Shown here piece by piece: positions 49,889 through 62,238 of a stretch of DNA of 64,000 nucleotides (within the stretch, counting starts at the first letter, position 1; the number at the start of each line of letters is the position of its first letter). The translations under genes were made by a program, and so were the position numbers. This DNA is from Primula veris. Taxonomy: Eukaryota; Streptophyta; Magnoliopsida; Ericales; Primulaceae. The notes under the pieces were generated by a model. The model worked only from the letters and a program-made list of their open reading frames with translations. It was not told the DNA's origin and made no database searches. The stretch is from contig OY821749.1 in assembly GCA_963682055.1 (NCBI GenBank), forward strand, positions 22,141,631 through 22,205,630. Direction: 5' to 3'.

Positions 49889-52800
49889 CTTTATTCTCGA
49901 TACCAGCAGGTCAAGTGGATAAAATTGATACATATTCAAATCGTTTATTATCAGGACAGATAAACAAGACCCAATCCTCCAAATGAGATATAGGTTTAAA
50001 GTTCTCTTACTGATGTTTAGGAAAAGAAAGTGAAGTTTCAGAAGAGGGATCTCCTGTAACATAATTGTAAATGTTTCAGAATTTTTGCGGTGTTGTGTCT
50101 TTTAAGTTTCTATCCAATCCATATTGTGTTGTTCATGCTAGAATCAAAACCCAACCTTTGTCAGCAACCCAAGCAATACCTGTTTATGTTAGTAAAGTTT
50201 AATAATCACAAGAATGGAGATATTATCCAATACAAACTACTTAACTTGAGCAATCAACTAACGAGGAATGAGTATTATTCCGAGTGAGGCTCATCTGTGT
50301 GAGTGTTACAACTCTCATGACATCTTAACAAACAGTTGGTAGTCATTGCATAATAAGTCATTTCATACACACCAAAAAGGAACAACTATGTGATGGTACT
50401 CGCTAACGGAAGCAAGTCAAATCAATTATGTGATGGTACAATGATAACCGATAACTACATGAACAGTGAACACCATTGCTTCAATTAATATGTCTTTGCT
50501 CTCTCATTTTCATAAATTATCACATCGTCTTAGTAGAGTGATCTTTATAAATTATAATTACTCGATTGCATAGCTACAAAAAATGTTATAAACAAGCGAT
50601 TTTAATCTAAATTTAAAAAATACTCCTAACACCCAATATGCCCCATGTAAAAATACCACATTTGAATCAGAATATAATGAAGCATTACAAAACTGACAAA
50701 CTGTAATAGCTTGGTGTACAAAAAGGATAAAATCGCAATCACTTTGAAGAAATTATGATGATATTTTTGGTTTCTGTTCTGTCCTTGATCTGTTAGTTTT
50801 CTGTACTAATGGACTAGTTTGTAACTGAATGAGATGATAAGTGTAACAGAGAGAGAATAGGGTAGTTAACTGTATTACTCTTGAACAGAGTAAAAAAATT
50901 CATTAAAAATGAAATGTATATATGAAACTTCGCTAAGAATTTTTCTTAATGATTGAATAATCAACGACGCTATAATTGAGTTAGAGTCGAAAAGAAGATA
51001 CAAGAGCATATTAAAAAGTAATAACTAATAAAGAGAAATGTGGTAAAAATGAGTGAATTTGAACCCAAATAAGTTGCTAAGATAATAATAATAATAATAA
51101 TAATGTCGTTGATGAAAGGACTTGATTAGAGCTCAACTAAAACAATATAAATTAAAACATGATTACAAAAAAGTCAGAGGAGGATGTTGCATTTTAGTCG
51201 TGCACTTTGTAATCACTCATAAAATAAGGAAATGTCAAAGATCGTATTTGCGGTCATTCTTGATATTTATCAAACTTTATTGTATTAATAAATGCATATG
51301 CATATGCATGCGTGTGATATTTGTTCCTATCAGAAAGGGAAATCAAGAAATCAGAAAAGGGAAATCAAGAATCATGATCCTAAATTTAACACAGATATGA
51401 CATATTTATACTCCCCCCTCAAAAACACAGCTATGAATAAAGATAAATGCAAGATAATGGTTACTAGGGGCTATAGAGTGAAAACCAAATGGTAGGTTTT
51501 GTGTATTGTTTCATGTGTATATTTAGTCCTTAAAGCTTCAACTTTTGGTATAAATGCAAATGAATTAGAAGCTGATTTTCTGAAGTCATTTACTGCGAGC
51601 TGATTCTCGCTGCATGAACAAAGCTATAAGTGATTTTGCTATAATTTTTTGTTTTTATTCACATGTAGTAGTTGTTCGCATTATGTTTTCAAAATATTTC
51701 TCTAATAATATCTCCGATTCGCTTTGTACATAACACGAATGAGGTGCTTTCACTCGATCTTCAATTGATGTTTTCTTTATAAAAAAAAATAAAAAAAATA
51801 TACTCCCCCTCCCTAAATGAAATAATTGTATTTTTGCAAATATTAATATATATCATTAATTGCATTTAAAAGTTACAAATATAGTCCTATTTTAAATTAA
51901 ATTATTATTATTGTCAAATTTTGAAATGTATTCATTGCAATATTTAAGAACATTATAGTAATTTTATAATTTTTTCATTGATAAATTTGAAAGATTGACA
52001 CACTTATTTTGAGACAAATAAATATGAAATAGTGAACACCTATTTAAGAAGGACTTAATATGGATATTTTATTAATGTTAATGTGATCAAGATTCACCAT
52101 TGAGTAACAAATTTTTTTTACGAATCAATCATGTATTTAAATGTCACAAATTTGTTTCCACGTTTATGGATACCAAACAGTGGTGCGTGTAATTTTTTTT
52201 AATCCTAAATATTTTACAAAATTCCATCTCCCTCATGGACTTATATTAATTGCAAAATTCCAACACAATCAAGTACCATTCTACATCCTCGTAAAAAGTA
52301 GGATCAATACAACCAACTAGCCCGTTAGTGCCTTAACAGGTCGTAGAAAATACTTAAGTTTTGGCCCTACTGTCACAATACCGAGAGATTATTTAGTTTT
52401 CCAAGAATACATCATTTAACACTTATACTATCGCATATTATGCGAGTCCCGCCTATACATAGGAAAAAAAATTATATGCATATTGAGTGTGTTGTCTAAG
52501 AGTTCTCAATAATTTATCCACAATAGCTTTTATAGTTGATGTACTAAATAGTAGAACTACAAAAAAAAAAAAAAAAAAAAAAGGTCCAAATCTTTTACCC
52601 TCTATTTTCTATCCTCTTCCGTGCATCATTGCTTATTTTTACTCAAATTTTAAATTTTCACAACTTATATCGCAACTTTATAAACTTTATATTATATTGT
52701 ATTCAAATTTTAAAACATTTGAACTGTTCTAGACAATTTTTTTAATATTCAATGTTTAATTTACACTAATTTATAAATTTATTCCAAAATAAATTTTGTT

Positions 52801-53353
52801 TGGATTTTCTTTTAAAAATAATTATTGGAATGTATTGATATATGTATTATAATAATTGTATAATTTTTTTCAAGTTTCTTAGATTTTTTTTTGGATAAAA
52901 TAAGTAATGAGGCACGGAAGGGGATAGAAAAATATGATAGAAGATTTGGACTCCAAAAATAACTTGATTGTAAAAGAAGAGAAATTTTGTTGATTTTAAT
53001 TCGCTCTCATTAAACACTCAACGTCATTAATTGTAAGTGTCATTTTATCTGCATAAAATTTTAAGTGTAAAAATAATCAAAGCGCGTAATCACAGGATCG
53101 TGTTTATGGAAAGAAATCAAAAGTTTGGTATATTTGCTAAATAAACTTTAGTTTTCTCCAAAAAGAATCAAATCAATTAATCTATGTATGGTAAAAGAAA
53201 TCAAAAGGTAAATAATTTGTTGATTATAGTATCTCAATAATATCTTCCTTTAATTACAATTTTCCAAAAAAAATCACCTCACTGCCTACATATACCCGGT
53301 GGAAAACAATGACAAATATCATAAAACAAAAAAATATTTATATTAGTTAGAAA
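49889..53353. other. No gene recognised
   Basis: Intergenic, AT-rich. An (AAT)n run lies at about 51084-51105 and a poly(A) run at about 52560-52581. A possible decayed Stowaway end (ACTCCCCCTCCCTAAATG) is near 51802. No supported exon. Confidence 0.5.
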
Positions 53354-53743
53354 ATGGCTACTACGACCACTCTCTTCTCACTCCTTTTTGTTGCTGTATG
53401 TTGCCTCTTCATCGGAACCGTCTTTAGCATCAATGCACCAACTATTCAGTTTCACAACAACTTAAGACCAGATCCAGAAAGTAATATAATTGTAACATGT
53501 ACGGGTACAACTTATAGAGCTTTTATTGACGCCGGACAATCTTCTGTGGGGCCTTCGGTCTCACCTAGTAAAACTTACGATTGCAAAGCCGTTTATTGGA
53601 CCGAATACGCAAACTTTAAGGGATATGACCCGAAAAGAGATGGTGGAAATAAAAATTTGTACTTTAAGATGGACGACGGAGGTGTTTCTCTGTCTTATGA
53701 TAACTCTAGGTTTGTGAAAGTTGCGAACTGGAAAAATGAATGA
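53354..53743 (+). CDS. Small secreted protein, S-protein homologue (SPH / self-incompatibility S1)-like
   Basis: A single-exon 129-residue protein. Residues 1-25 are a clear signal peptide (hydrophobic LFSLLFVAVCCLFIGTVF). The mature part begins with IQFHNNL, followed by a first Cys at 49 (IIVTCTG), a second Cys at 77 (KTYDCKAVYW) and a short aromatic C-terminus. Small size, secretion, the N-N-L opening and the spacing of the central Cys with a following Trp recall the plant SPH family (Papaver PrsS relatives). The family usually has four Cys; only two are present in the mature part here, so this is divergent or a neighbouring family. A TATA-like motif (ACATATACC) lies about 70 bp upstream. 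The ATG at 53354 is the only sensible start. Confidence 0.55.
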   Translation: MATTTTLFSLLFVAVCCLFIGTVFSINAPTIQFHNNLRPDPESNIIVTCTGTTYRAFIDAGQSSVGPSVSPSKTYDCKAVYWTEYANFKGYDPKRDGGNKNLYFKMDDGGVSLSYDNSRFVKVANWKNE

Positions 53744-54029
53744 AGATAGATGAAAAATGTCTTTAAGAGTTTTTTTTAAGGAATTTATCATGACTAACTA
53801 CTATCAAATTTCATTATCTTTTCTTCTAATATATCAACTTGGACGTACGTGGAAGATCTCCCATATTGTTTTATTTTGTCATTTATGTATTTATATGTTT
53901 TGTCTCTTATGTTTTATATTCTGTTTATATATATACTACATTTTATTCAATGGAATAGTTTTCAGCCCTAGGTTTAGTGATGCAACACATTATTGATGGG
54001 AAAATCTATTATATATGGAGTCCTATAAT

Positions 54030-54041
54030 TACTACAAGAAA
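54030..54041. mobile_element. Possible decayed CACTA terminus
   Basis: TACTACAAGAAA followed by TTGTTGATTTTGGTGACGAAG resembles the CACTACAAGAAA end of CACTA elements, with the first C changed. No partner end was found. Confidence 0.3.
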
Positions 54042-54515
54042 TTGTTGATTTTGGTGACGAAGTTGAACACTATGCCTTATTACATGTTATAAATAATTTA
54101 ATTAATTAAAGTTTTGCGTTCATCATTTCTCTTTCTTAATTCGCTTCTCTTTATCACTCTGAAGCCCTAACGATGAATAAGATTTGAAGATTCGACAATT
54201 TAAAGAGTAAAAAGCTTTATTATGCTCAAATATAGCACTTATATAGTTTTTTTTACATTTTTTGTATAAATCGAGGGTATTGAGTTAATTAAGTTGATGA
54301 TTAATATAAACTTGCAGATATCTATTAGCACTCGATCAGGTTTGGGAATAGTTAACCAAGAAGTTGTTTTTGTGTTTTACTTATTTGATTTAATCTATTT
54401 GTGTAGATCTTTACATCACGGTGGATAGTGTATTTTTTCTCATAAAAATTTTTCAGTCTGTGTATTGTAACCTCAATCTTTTTTAATTTTGTTCATGTTA
54501 TCCCATATTTCATAT

Positions 54516-54932
54516 TCAAATTCTTTAAATTAAGTTCATAATGCATTCATATCCTTTAGAGTTTTATCTAACAGATTAAATTAAAACAATCCAATGATCT
54601 AGATTTATGCGTGAGTTTTGTAATTTTCTTTTTATATAATTTTAATATATAAAATAAGATATATTAAAATCATTGATTTTTTTTTTTTTTAAATAATACT
54701 TAAATTTAGGATAACATCAACTAGGTTTCTATAATTTTGTTTGGGTTTTTATTATTTTTTAAAGTTAAATTTTAATTTACAAAATCATAATTTTTATTTT
54801 ATATATTAAAATTATATAAAAAGAAAATTACAAAACTCACGCATAAATCTAGACCATTGAATTGTTTTAATTTCATCTGTTAGATGAAATTTTAGATGAT
54901 TTGAGTGCATTATGAACTCTAAAAAATTTGAA
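54516..54932. mobile_element. Foldback / long-TIR MITE
   Basis: Two arms of about 150 bp (54516-54660, about 54775-54932) are inverted copies. They share TTTATGCGTGAGTTTTGTAA, AGTTCATAATGCA and ATCTAACAGAT. The core contains an ATTTAAATTTAGGATA motif that recurs outside the element at about 55375 and 55485. Confidence 0.8.
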
Positions 54933-56622
54933 TTCATTTTATGATTAAAGCTAAAAACTTGCAGATTTTCCATTCCAAACAATCGAGTTGAAATATGATA
55001 AACACAGGTTTTTAGCTCAAATTATCTCCAATTTGAAGTATGAAGTGTAAATCTATCATTGGTGATTATATTTCTATTCCTATTATTATATTAGAAACTG
55101 TGCATAAGCCTCTTAATTTTTGGCTAATTGATTATGAATTTTGATGTATCTTTTACAGTGTTACTTTTCAAGCTCTATTTTTGGCATACCACAACTGTAC
55201 ATATGAAAACAAAGTTCACAAGCAGTTGACTTTTATCAATGATCTTTGGTTTTTATATGGAAACTGTTTTTTCTCAAGCATTTTTTATACCCACATAATC
55301 AACCCACACTTATTCAACTCATGAAAATTTTGATTTTTATTAATATTACATTTAATAATAAAAAATTAATTAATATTTAAATTTAGGATAGATTCAACTA
55401 TGGTTCTATTATATTTTTATTTGAGTTTTTAGTGGTTTGTATTTTTAGATTAAATAAAAAAAATTATTTTTTAATTATTATTTAAATTTATGGTAGAATC
55501 AACTAAGGTTCTAGTATATTTTTATTTGAGTTTTTAGTAGTTTGGTTTTTATTACGTGACATGACTTTTACTATACCATCTTCTAATTTTTTTTATTCAA
55601 AATGTCAAAATTTGACCACAAGTTTTTTAATAGAAATACAAATAAACGATATGTATAAATGAATAAGTAGAAGAATTAATATATTAATATATTAATTAGT
55701 GTTGAGAATGACATGACTCTTTTTTCTTAGTAATAGTATCATTTTTTTGACACGTATTCAAAAAAATTGATTAGGATTGTTTCATGTCATCGGATTAACT
55801 TTTCGATTGAGTTTTATAGGTTTCTATAGCATCACTAGTTTTATATAACACATTCGATCTCCTTAGTGTTGGTTGCAGATGCTACTCAATTTATAAAATC
55901 CGGTACTGAATCACATTGAAAAGAAAAATTATAATATTGGCTGTGAGTTTAAAATGCAAAGGGTCACATTGTATTTGTAGCTATTAATTACTTTGTATTT
56001 GTAGCTATTAATTAGTTAGAATCCGAAAGCATGCATGAGCACGTAGGGGTTCTAATCGACTAAAGTAGTTTTCGCAAAGTATATACAACAAAATTCTTCA
56101 AGTACCAAGGTTTATTGTTTGATTGCCACAAGTTCTTTTTATGTTTAGTCGTATTTCACTCACAATTTTTATTTTAATCAATATCCGGTCCATTTTATTG
56201 ATAAAATAGCAAAAATATTCTTTCATGAGTCAAGCCTCCATGATACCTTTTCCGATAAAAAAAATAAACATTAACGGAAAATGATGGCATTACGACCTAC
56301 ATTCAAAAGTCATTTAGTGCTAATGAACCTATTTTACTAAGTAAATGGTTAAAAAATAACAGAATTAACACTTTTAATCTCCACTTTTCAAAGCAAATAT
56401 AATCTACGATAATTTGTTATTTACTCCTTATGCCTCATATCGTTATATCTCCTATACATCGCCGTGATCAAAGTGATCTAAACAACAAGTTTAAGAGCAA
56501 ATCTTTTACTTAAAAAGAAGATTAGTCATGTTAATTTAATGCAAAAACCAGTACAAATTATGCAATATCAACTGAATCACCGGTTTAGTACGAATTAAGA
56601 AGAAAGCTAAAAAACTCTCATC
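54933..56622. repeat. Gene-free stretch with dispersed copies of an ATTTAAATTTAGGATA module
   Basis: Modules of about 80 bp (AATTTAGGATAGA-TCAACTA followed by TATTTTTATTTGAGTTTTTA) occur near 55375 and 55485, with a weaker one at 54695. A 24-bp duplicate (TTTGTATTTGTAGCTATTAA) lies at about 55968 and 55992. No gene is supported. Confidence 0.55.
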
Positions 56623-57089
56623 TCACTTAGACAAACTTATTGAAGAAAAATTCCATACTGGTACATTTTGAATTTTGTATGTATTTTCTCTTACACAACG
56701 GGTTTCGCTCTGGTCCAAAACATATGCAGCATGAGTGAGATTTGTGAACTCCATAGGTGAAAAAAAAGTCTTGTTGGAGCCGTGCGCTCTTTGTTTTGCT
56801 AAAGCATCTGTCACCTGATTCTGTTCCCTATATATATAACATAAATCACAACTCACAAGACCCATTAGTTCAACTAAATCCAACCATAAAGTATCAAATT
56901 TAGGCCAAGGTTTTATGCATTTTTTTCACCAATTGACAATTAGTTCAGAGTCCGTTTTTATGAAAATACTACTAATATTTAACATGTAACATATAAGCAA
57001 GTCATATCTAATAGCCATGAATTCTCCATAAGTGTTAGTTTGATTGTCAAGATAAGTACTAAATGCAAAGATTAAGCAACCATTGTCAT
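56623..57089 (-). pseudogene. LINE-type RNase H (RVT_3) fragment
   Basis: Minus-strand reading: NGCLIFAFSTYLDN, YGEFMAIRYDLLIC, FIKTDSELIVNW, a stop at 56926, then CYIYREQNQVTDALAKQRAH. These are the ordered RVT_3 RNase H motifs (E in GEFMAI, D in KTDSELI, REQN..TDALAK). The part before DNG, including the first catalytic Asp, is lost where a hAT-like terminus begins at 57090. Confidence 0.75.
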
Positions 57090-57190
57090 TAGGGGTGGAC
57101 TTTTTGTACCGATTTGTACCAACCGACCGATTTTCAAACCAAACCAAACAAGTTGATATCGAAAGTTCGGTATATCGCCTAACATTCACT
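57090..57190. mobile_element. hAT-type terminus inserted against the RNase H fragment
   Basis: TAGGGGTGGACTTTTTGTAC begins exactly where the RNase H frame breaks and matches the terminus style of the hAT-like element at 61096-62230 (TAGGGGTGGGC). The other end was not found. Confidence 0.45.
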
Positions 57191-58717
57191 AACATAATTA
57201 TATAGCCTTACACATTGACTAACATAATTATTTATTTTAGATGTTTCTACAGCATCATTGATTTCGTCTTGGGGCTGGGAAGTACTTCACTCGTTTAGAT
57301 TAAAAAAAATAACTTATATATTTTTTATTGGCACTCACAAGAAATTTCAAAGATTCAGGGTGTTAGATTTGACTTTCGAGGACATCAGGTAATTGAAACT
57401 CATATGGTGTAAGGAATTGGTGTACTTGAAACTCATATCATGAACTTGCATTATGTAAATTGATGATGATACCAATATTTATGCATGTGAACTGATTCAG
57501 ATTGTGTACAAATTATTAGTTAAGATTGTGTACGATCTTTTTGTGGCAAGGTAAGACCATTTTTTTATTCATAGCTTTTCTACTAATGAATGAATCACCT
57601 ATGAAACTTGATAATAATGACCCACAGGTAAACTTGAAACACCAAATTGAATGTTTGCTAAAGTACTAATTCCCGTTTAGTCATACGAAAGTAACTTGTT
57701 CCTAATAGAATAATTTTATTTTTTATGAACATTCACTTCAATGAACTCTGATTGTGTATATGAGTCCTGCATATGATATGCTGTGACACTAAAAGGGAAT
57801 AAAGAGTTCTATATCCATTTCATGTTTTAATAAGCTTAAAAACCATCAAAAGAGAGTAGCTGGGTTCGCCTTCTCAAGCATTTAATTAAAGATCTTCATT
57901 TCATCTGGAGCCTGATGCTCTCAGATACAAACTGATTTTGATGTTTTTTTGAATTAGCATTTTAGCATCCCGCATAATTAAAAAAAAAATACAAAAAATT
58001 GTATATTCTGGTTTTGCAGCGGACTTTAAGGGTCTTCCTTCGCAAACATTTTTTAAAATAAATTGTATTGGTGTGGGCTCGATGATAGTTATATACTATA
58101 ATTCTTATGCCATTAATTAATTGAAATTTATTGTATTTTAAAAAATTAAAATGAAACTTTCCCAAGTTAAATGCCTAATGTAGATTTACTCTCTTACGCT
58201 ATTTTGTAATCGATACACAATAATAAACAAATACATATGTACTCCAGTCCATGTTACACAGTGATGAAGATTATCATACAAATTTGGAATAGAGCAGCGT
58301 CAGGATGTGGCCATGTGGACGTTCACGTATCTAGTATTTAACATAATTTTCTCAATAACTTCTGAAAAGTATTTAACCCAGTTCTGGAAAACTATGTAAA
58401 ATATTAATTTTTGTTTGAATTAAATCTCTGTCCTTTTACCCTTTTATAAACCCAAAGGAAGCTTACCTGTACACCTCCCATTGCTTTTATGCATGTAATT
58501 TTACACGCGTCCACCACTCAAGTCTAAACCCTATATGGCTATATCACACTGCCAAAAAACCATTTATTTAATTTTGAGTCCAACTTGTTTTCCTCGTAAT
58601 CCTATTTTTTTTTAAATCTTATTAAATAATCCTCATAATCCTATTATATATCTACAGTACAAGAAAACAAAAATGCCATAATAAACACCGACACCCGCGC
58701 CTTTTACCACCCGTCGA
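57191..58717. other. No gene recognised
   Basis: AT-rich sequence without a supported reading frame, RNA gene or clear element end. Confidence 0.45.
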
Positions 58718-58729
58718 CACTACAAAAAT
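58718..58729 (+). mobile_element. CACTA-type left terminus
   Basis: CACTACAAAAAT, followed by sub-terminal AGCAACGACTTTGTGACCG and GTAACAACTTT motifs, is typical of the start of a plant CACTA element. No matching right end (TTGTAGTG) was found in the window. Confidence 0.4.
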
Positions 58730-58899
58730 GATGTCTTAATAGTACCAGAAATCAACAGTGACAGTTTTTTCTTATCACGAGTTATTTAGCAACGACTTTG
58801 TGACCGTGACAATTAGTAACAACTTTCATAATTTGTAACAGTTTTATGACAAATTTTGACGTCTCTAAATCGAACATTATTTGGTAGTACACCTACGCA

Positions 58900-59184
58900 A
58901 TGGACCATTCACAGGAGTCCTTGTACGCTGATCTGCTCCACCGCATACAGAGCCTCGAAGCGAGTAACGAGAAGCTTCAAGAGCAGTTCGAGGTGCTAGT
59001 GGGGGAAAGGAGGGTTAAACAGAAGTATGTGACGTTAGGTTCCGAAAGGGTGACGTCATGTTCGGGCTGGCGGTACATCCCTGGATTTTTTTCCGAAGAG
59101 AGTTTGCATAGGAGTGTTGTGGATTGCATGGGACACGCTGTTCATTTGACCACACCGCATACCGGAGAGATCATTTACTGGTAA
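58900..59184 (+). CDS. Unrecognised ORF with N-terminal coiled coil
   Basis: 94 codons from ATG 58900. Residues 8-32 form a short leucine-heptad coiled coil (LLHRIQSLEASNEKLQEQF), followed by a compact part with WRYIPGFF and VVDCMGHAVHL. It is visibly richer in G+C than everything around it and follows a CACTA-type terminus by about 170 bp. A GTAAAC at 59181 could be a splice donor, making it a first exon. Possibly a transposon-carried gene or captured host exon; function unknown. Confidence 0.4.
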   Translation: MDHSQESLYADLLHRIQSLEASNEKLQEQFEVLVGERRVKQKYVTLGSERVTSCSGWRYIPGFFSEESLHRSVVDCMGHAVHLTTPHTGEIIYW

Positions 59185-60068
59185 ACTTAATTTAATTACT
59201 ACAGGAGCAAATTTAAGTTCAGGAAATTATACAATCTTAGTAAAGAAAAACGTGTTATTATTGAGAACCCTGCGTAGTGAAAATTCCGATATTTACCGTT
59301 CTCGTGATTAAAGCTTTTACTTTTTTGGTTTAGCGATCTTGGTATATATTTTCTTTTCTGCTTGATATTTTTTCTTCTTTTTTGGGTAAGTAAGCATCGT
59401 GATATTTTATTTTTTTTGCGAGTAACTAAGTTATTGCGATTTTATTTCAAGAATCACATGGCTGTCCTCGTAATCTAGACTAAAATTATAACTTATTGAT
59501 ACTAAAAATCCCGAATATGAAACAGCAGCAGATTTTGCTCACCAAAATTTTGAACCCCCGGCCATGTGTCATTGGTAGTTCTTGAGCAAACTAAACTAAA
59601 ACACAACGTAAACAGCTTTTTTCTTTCTTTAAGTTAATAATGATATATAGAAACAGCGTTAAGGGATTTTGTTATTTGTTCATACTTAATTTATACAAAC
59701 ACAACTTTAAGCTACAGTCTGTACTTTTTCATTTGTAGAAAAGCTCAATCAAGAAACTTTTTGATATTGCTGAATTTTTGCACAGTTACGAGAGGCTGAG
59801 TTGTATTTTCTTACATATATAATTATGGTGTCCTTGTTTGCCTACACACTCGCTTCGACCATTGGCGAATCTAGCTATAGTAAGGCAAGGGGGTGCATTT
59901 GCCTTCCCTTACTTTTTTTTAGTCATTAAAGAACAAATTAATATTTTTAATAGCATGAAATGCACAATTTTGCTAGTATATTTGTTATTTGTTAAAGCTA
60001 ATTCATCTTTACCATCAGAGTCCTTTTGGTTTTTATTTTTAAGTTTAGTAGTACCTTTTTTGCAATAA
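59185..60068. other. No gene recognised
   Basis: AT-rich; a repeat-like segment near 59860-59910 (GGCGAATCTAGCTATAGTAA) has no diagnosable element boundaries. Confidence 0.4.
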
Positions 60069-60171
60069 CACTACAATAAAATATTCATACAACAATAGTT
60101 TTTTTTAATGCTATTTAAGCTATTTATGTTGTTAACTACGATTAGCAACAATTTAGCAACAAAAATTGGTA

Positions 60172-60407
60172 CTCTCTCTGTTTTCATTTAATTGTCCACT
60201 ACGAAACTAGTTGCAATTTTGACCGTCTTATAACTTATATTAAAATTGTCGAAATAATTTTTTTTTTAAATCTAATCATAAAATTTAACATTTGAACTAT
60301 ATAATCAACTTTTGAAAATTTTCATTCCGACAATTTTGATACAAGTTCTTGGCCGGTCAAAATTGCACGTAATTTCGTAGTAGACAATTAAATAGAAACG
60401 GAGGAAG
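60172..60407. mobile_element. Stowaway-like MITE
   Basis: 236 bp flanked by TA (60170-60171, 60408-60409). Inverted arms of about 60 bp share TTTAATTGTC-ACTACGAAA and TTGCA-TTTTGACCG. Ends are CTCTCTCTG and CTTCCTCCG (complement). Confidence 0.85.
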
Positions 60408-61095
60408 TATGTTATTGTTTACCTTTTTGCATATTTTCGCAACTAAATTAGCAACACATGATTTTCCTTAGTAACACAATTATAACATAGTTTTATGTTG
60501 CTATATCAGTAACATATATTTTATGTTGCTACATGGAGAGTTCTTTTTTATAAAAAAGGCAACACATTTGTAACATAAATATTTTTGAAGCAAATTTGTT
60601 ACAATTTTTAATTATTAAACTAAACCAAATATATTTAATGCTTCTACCGTAGCAGTTTTTTTATTATTATAATTGTATGCAGGAATTTTTTTCTATTGCT
60701 ATAGAAAATAATACCATTTAAAAAAAAAAATGAATCAAAACACAGAAAATATGTGATTTAACAAAGCCATTTATAAGTGTAGCATTTACAATGGGATTAA
60801 CTAACAAAAGCCCATATACAAGGATTCTGATATACCATAACAAAATAAATCCATCTATCAAGTAGGACAACTACACAAGCAAATATTTCCAAAGTTTTAC
60901 AAAACTACTTATTCTCAAAACATATTACATGAACTAATCCTCAAGTTCTGGTTGTGGGAGAGCTATAATTCATTAAGATTGAAGTTTGCGTTTAATAAAA
61001 CATGAATGAAATTCCTAACACAACAAGAGACATGTCTATTAGATCCTCAACCAACAAATAGGGTTGGCTTATTGTTTGTCCTGAACACCGCCTGC

Positions 61096-61966
61096 TACGG
61101 GTGGGCACGGGACGGATTGGTCTCAATTCTAACCCGTCACGTAAAATAAATGACGGGACGGATTGGGGCGGATTAGTGAAATTCAAATCCCAACCCAACC
61201 CAACCCAACCCAACTCATTATAATTAAAACCCCAACCTAACCCAACCCAACCCATTATCAAGCGGGGCGGTTTGGGTGCGGGTTGTTTCTTGAATTTTCA
61301 TTTTAGTCATTAATTTTTCATTATTTCGCATAATTTACCTAAATATTTATAAAAAAAAAATCTTTCAAATAGAAATATAAACTAAGCCAACCAAAATACG
61401 TTTAAAATGTTCGGAACAAGTAACAAAGCTAAAACAAAACAAAACAAAACAAATTGTTCTTCATCAACATAATCAAAATCAGAAAACTACATAACAATTT
61501 AAATCAAAATTAATAATCCACTGAGTATGACCATCAACCGGGATTATTTAGGCAGTGTCGATCAATTGTTTAAGGCTTGAGGGTAGTGACATCTTTGAAC
61601 TGCAAAAATTTACAATGAAATGTTGAATTGGTATGTGACAACATATTGAAATTCTATTAAGAGTTTACATCAATTTATTACCTTTTGCATCTCGTTTTGT
61701 TATCTCCTAAGAAAGTTTGTTTGTACAACTCTCCACAAATGATATTTCTACATTTAATGACAAACAAATAGTTACTATATAAAATAAGAATTTTGAGAGA
61801 CCAAATTTAAAGATGAAATTCGTTCTACCTTCTTCACATTGCTCGTAAAACGTGTATGATTCGATGGATGGTTCATCTTTTATATATGTTGTGATATGGT
61901 CGCCCTTGATCTAGTCTTGAAGATATAACAATGCCTCGACTGATTTATATTTATATTTATATTTTG

Positions 61967-62044
<78 letters not shown>

Positions 62045-62230
62045 ATTGAAATAGGTTGGGGTGGATTAACCCGCGGTTTGGAAACCCCAACCCTAACCCA
62101 ACCCACGAATTTTTTTACGGATTGGGGCGGGGCGGATTTAACTTTTTTTGACACCCAACCCGTCCCAATCCGCCCCAATCCGCACGGATTGGGTTACGAG
62201 GCGGGTTTACGGATTTTTTGCCCACCCCTA
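61096..62230. mobile_element. Non-autonomous hAT-type element
   Basis: Ends are TACGGGTGGGC on the left and TAGGGGTGGGC as the complement of the right. Flanking 8-mers are CCGCCTGC (61088-61095) and CCGCCTAC (62231-62238), one mismatch, the hAT duplication size. Inside are ACGGGACGGATTGGGGCGG motifs in both orientations, CCCAA/CCAACC tandem runs (61193-61256) and an (AT)n run at 61968-62040. No transposase frame. Confidence 0.8.
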
Positions 62231-62238
62231 CCGCCTAC

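Noticed and set aside
49691..50062. 123-codon minus-strand frame over the P450 3' end
   Set aside because: Antisense shadow of the last P450 exon and its 3' untranslated region; no family resemblance.
51790..52050. Another Stowaway MITE
   Set aside because: The left end (ACTCCCCCTCCC) looks right, but no matching inverted right end or TA duplication was found.
61193..61256. Telomere-like CCCAACC / CCCAA runs
   Set aside because: Not the plant telomere unit CCCTAAA; they belong to the hAT-type element's internal repeats.
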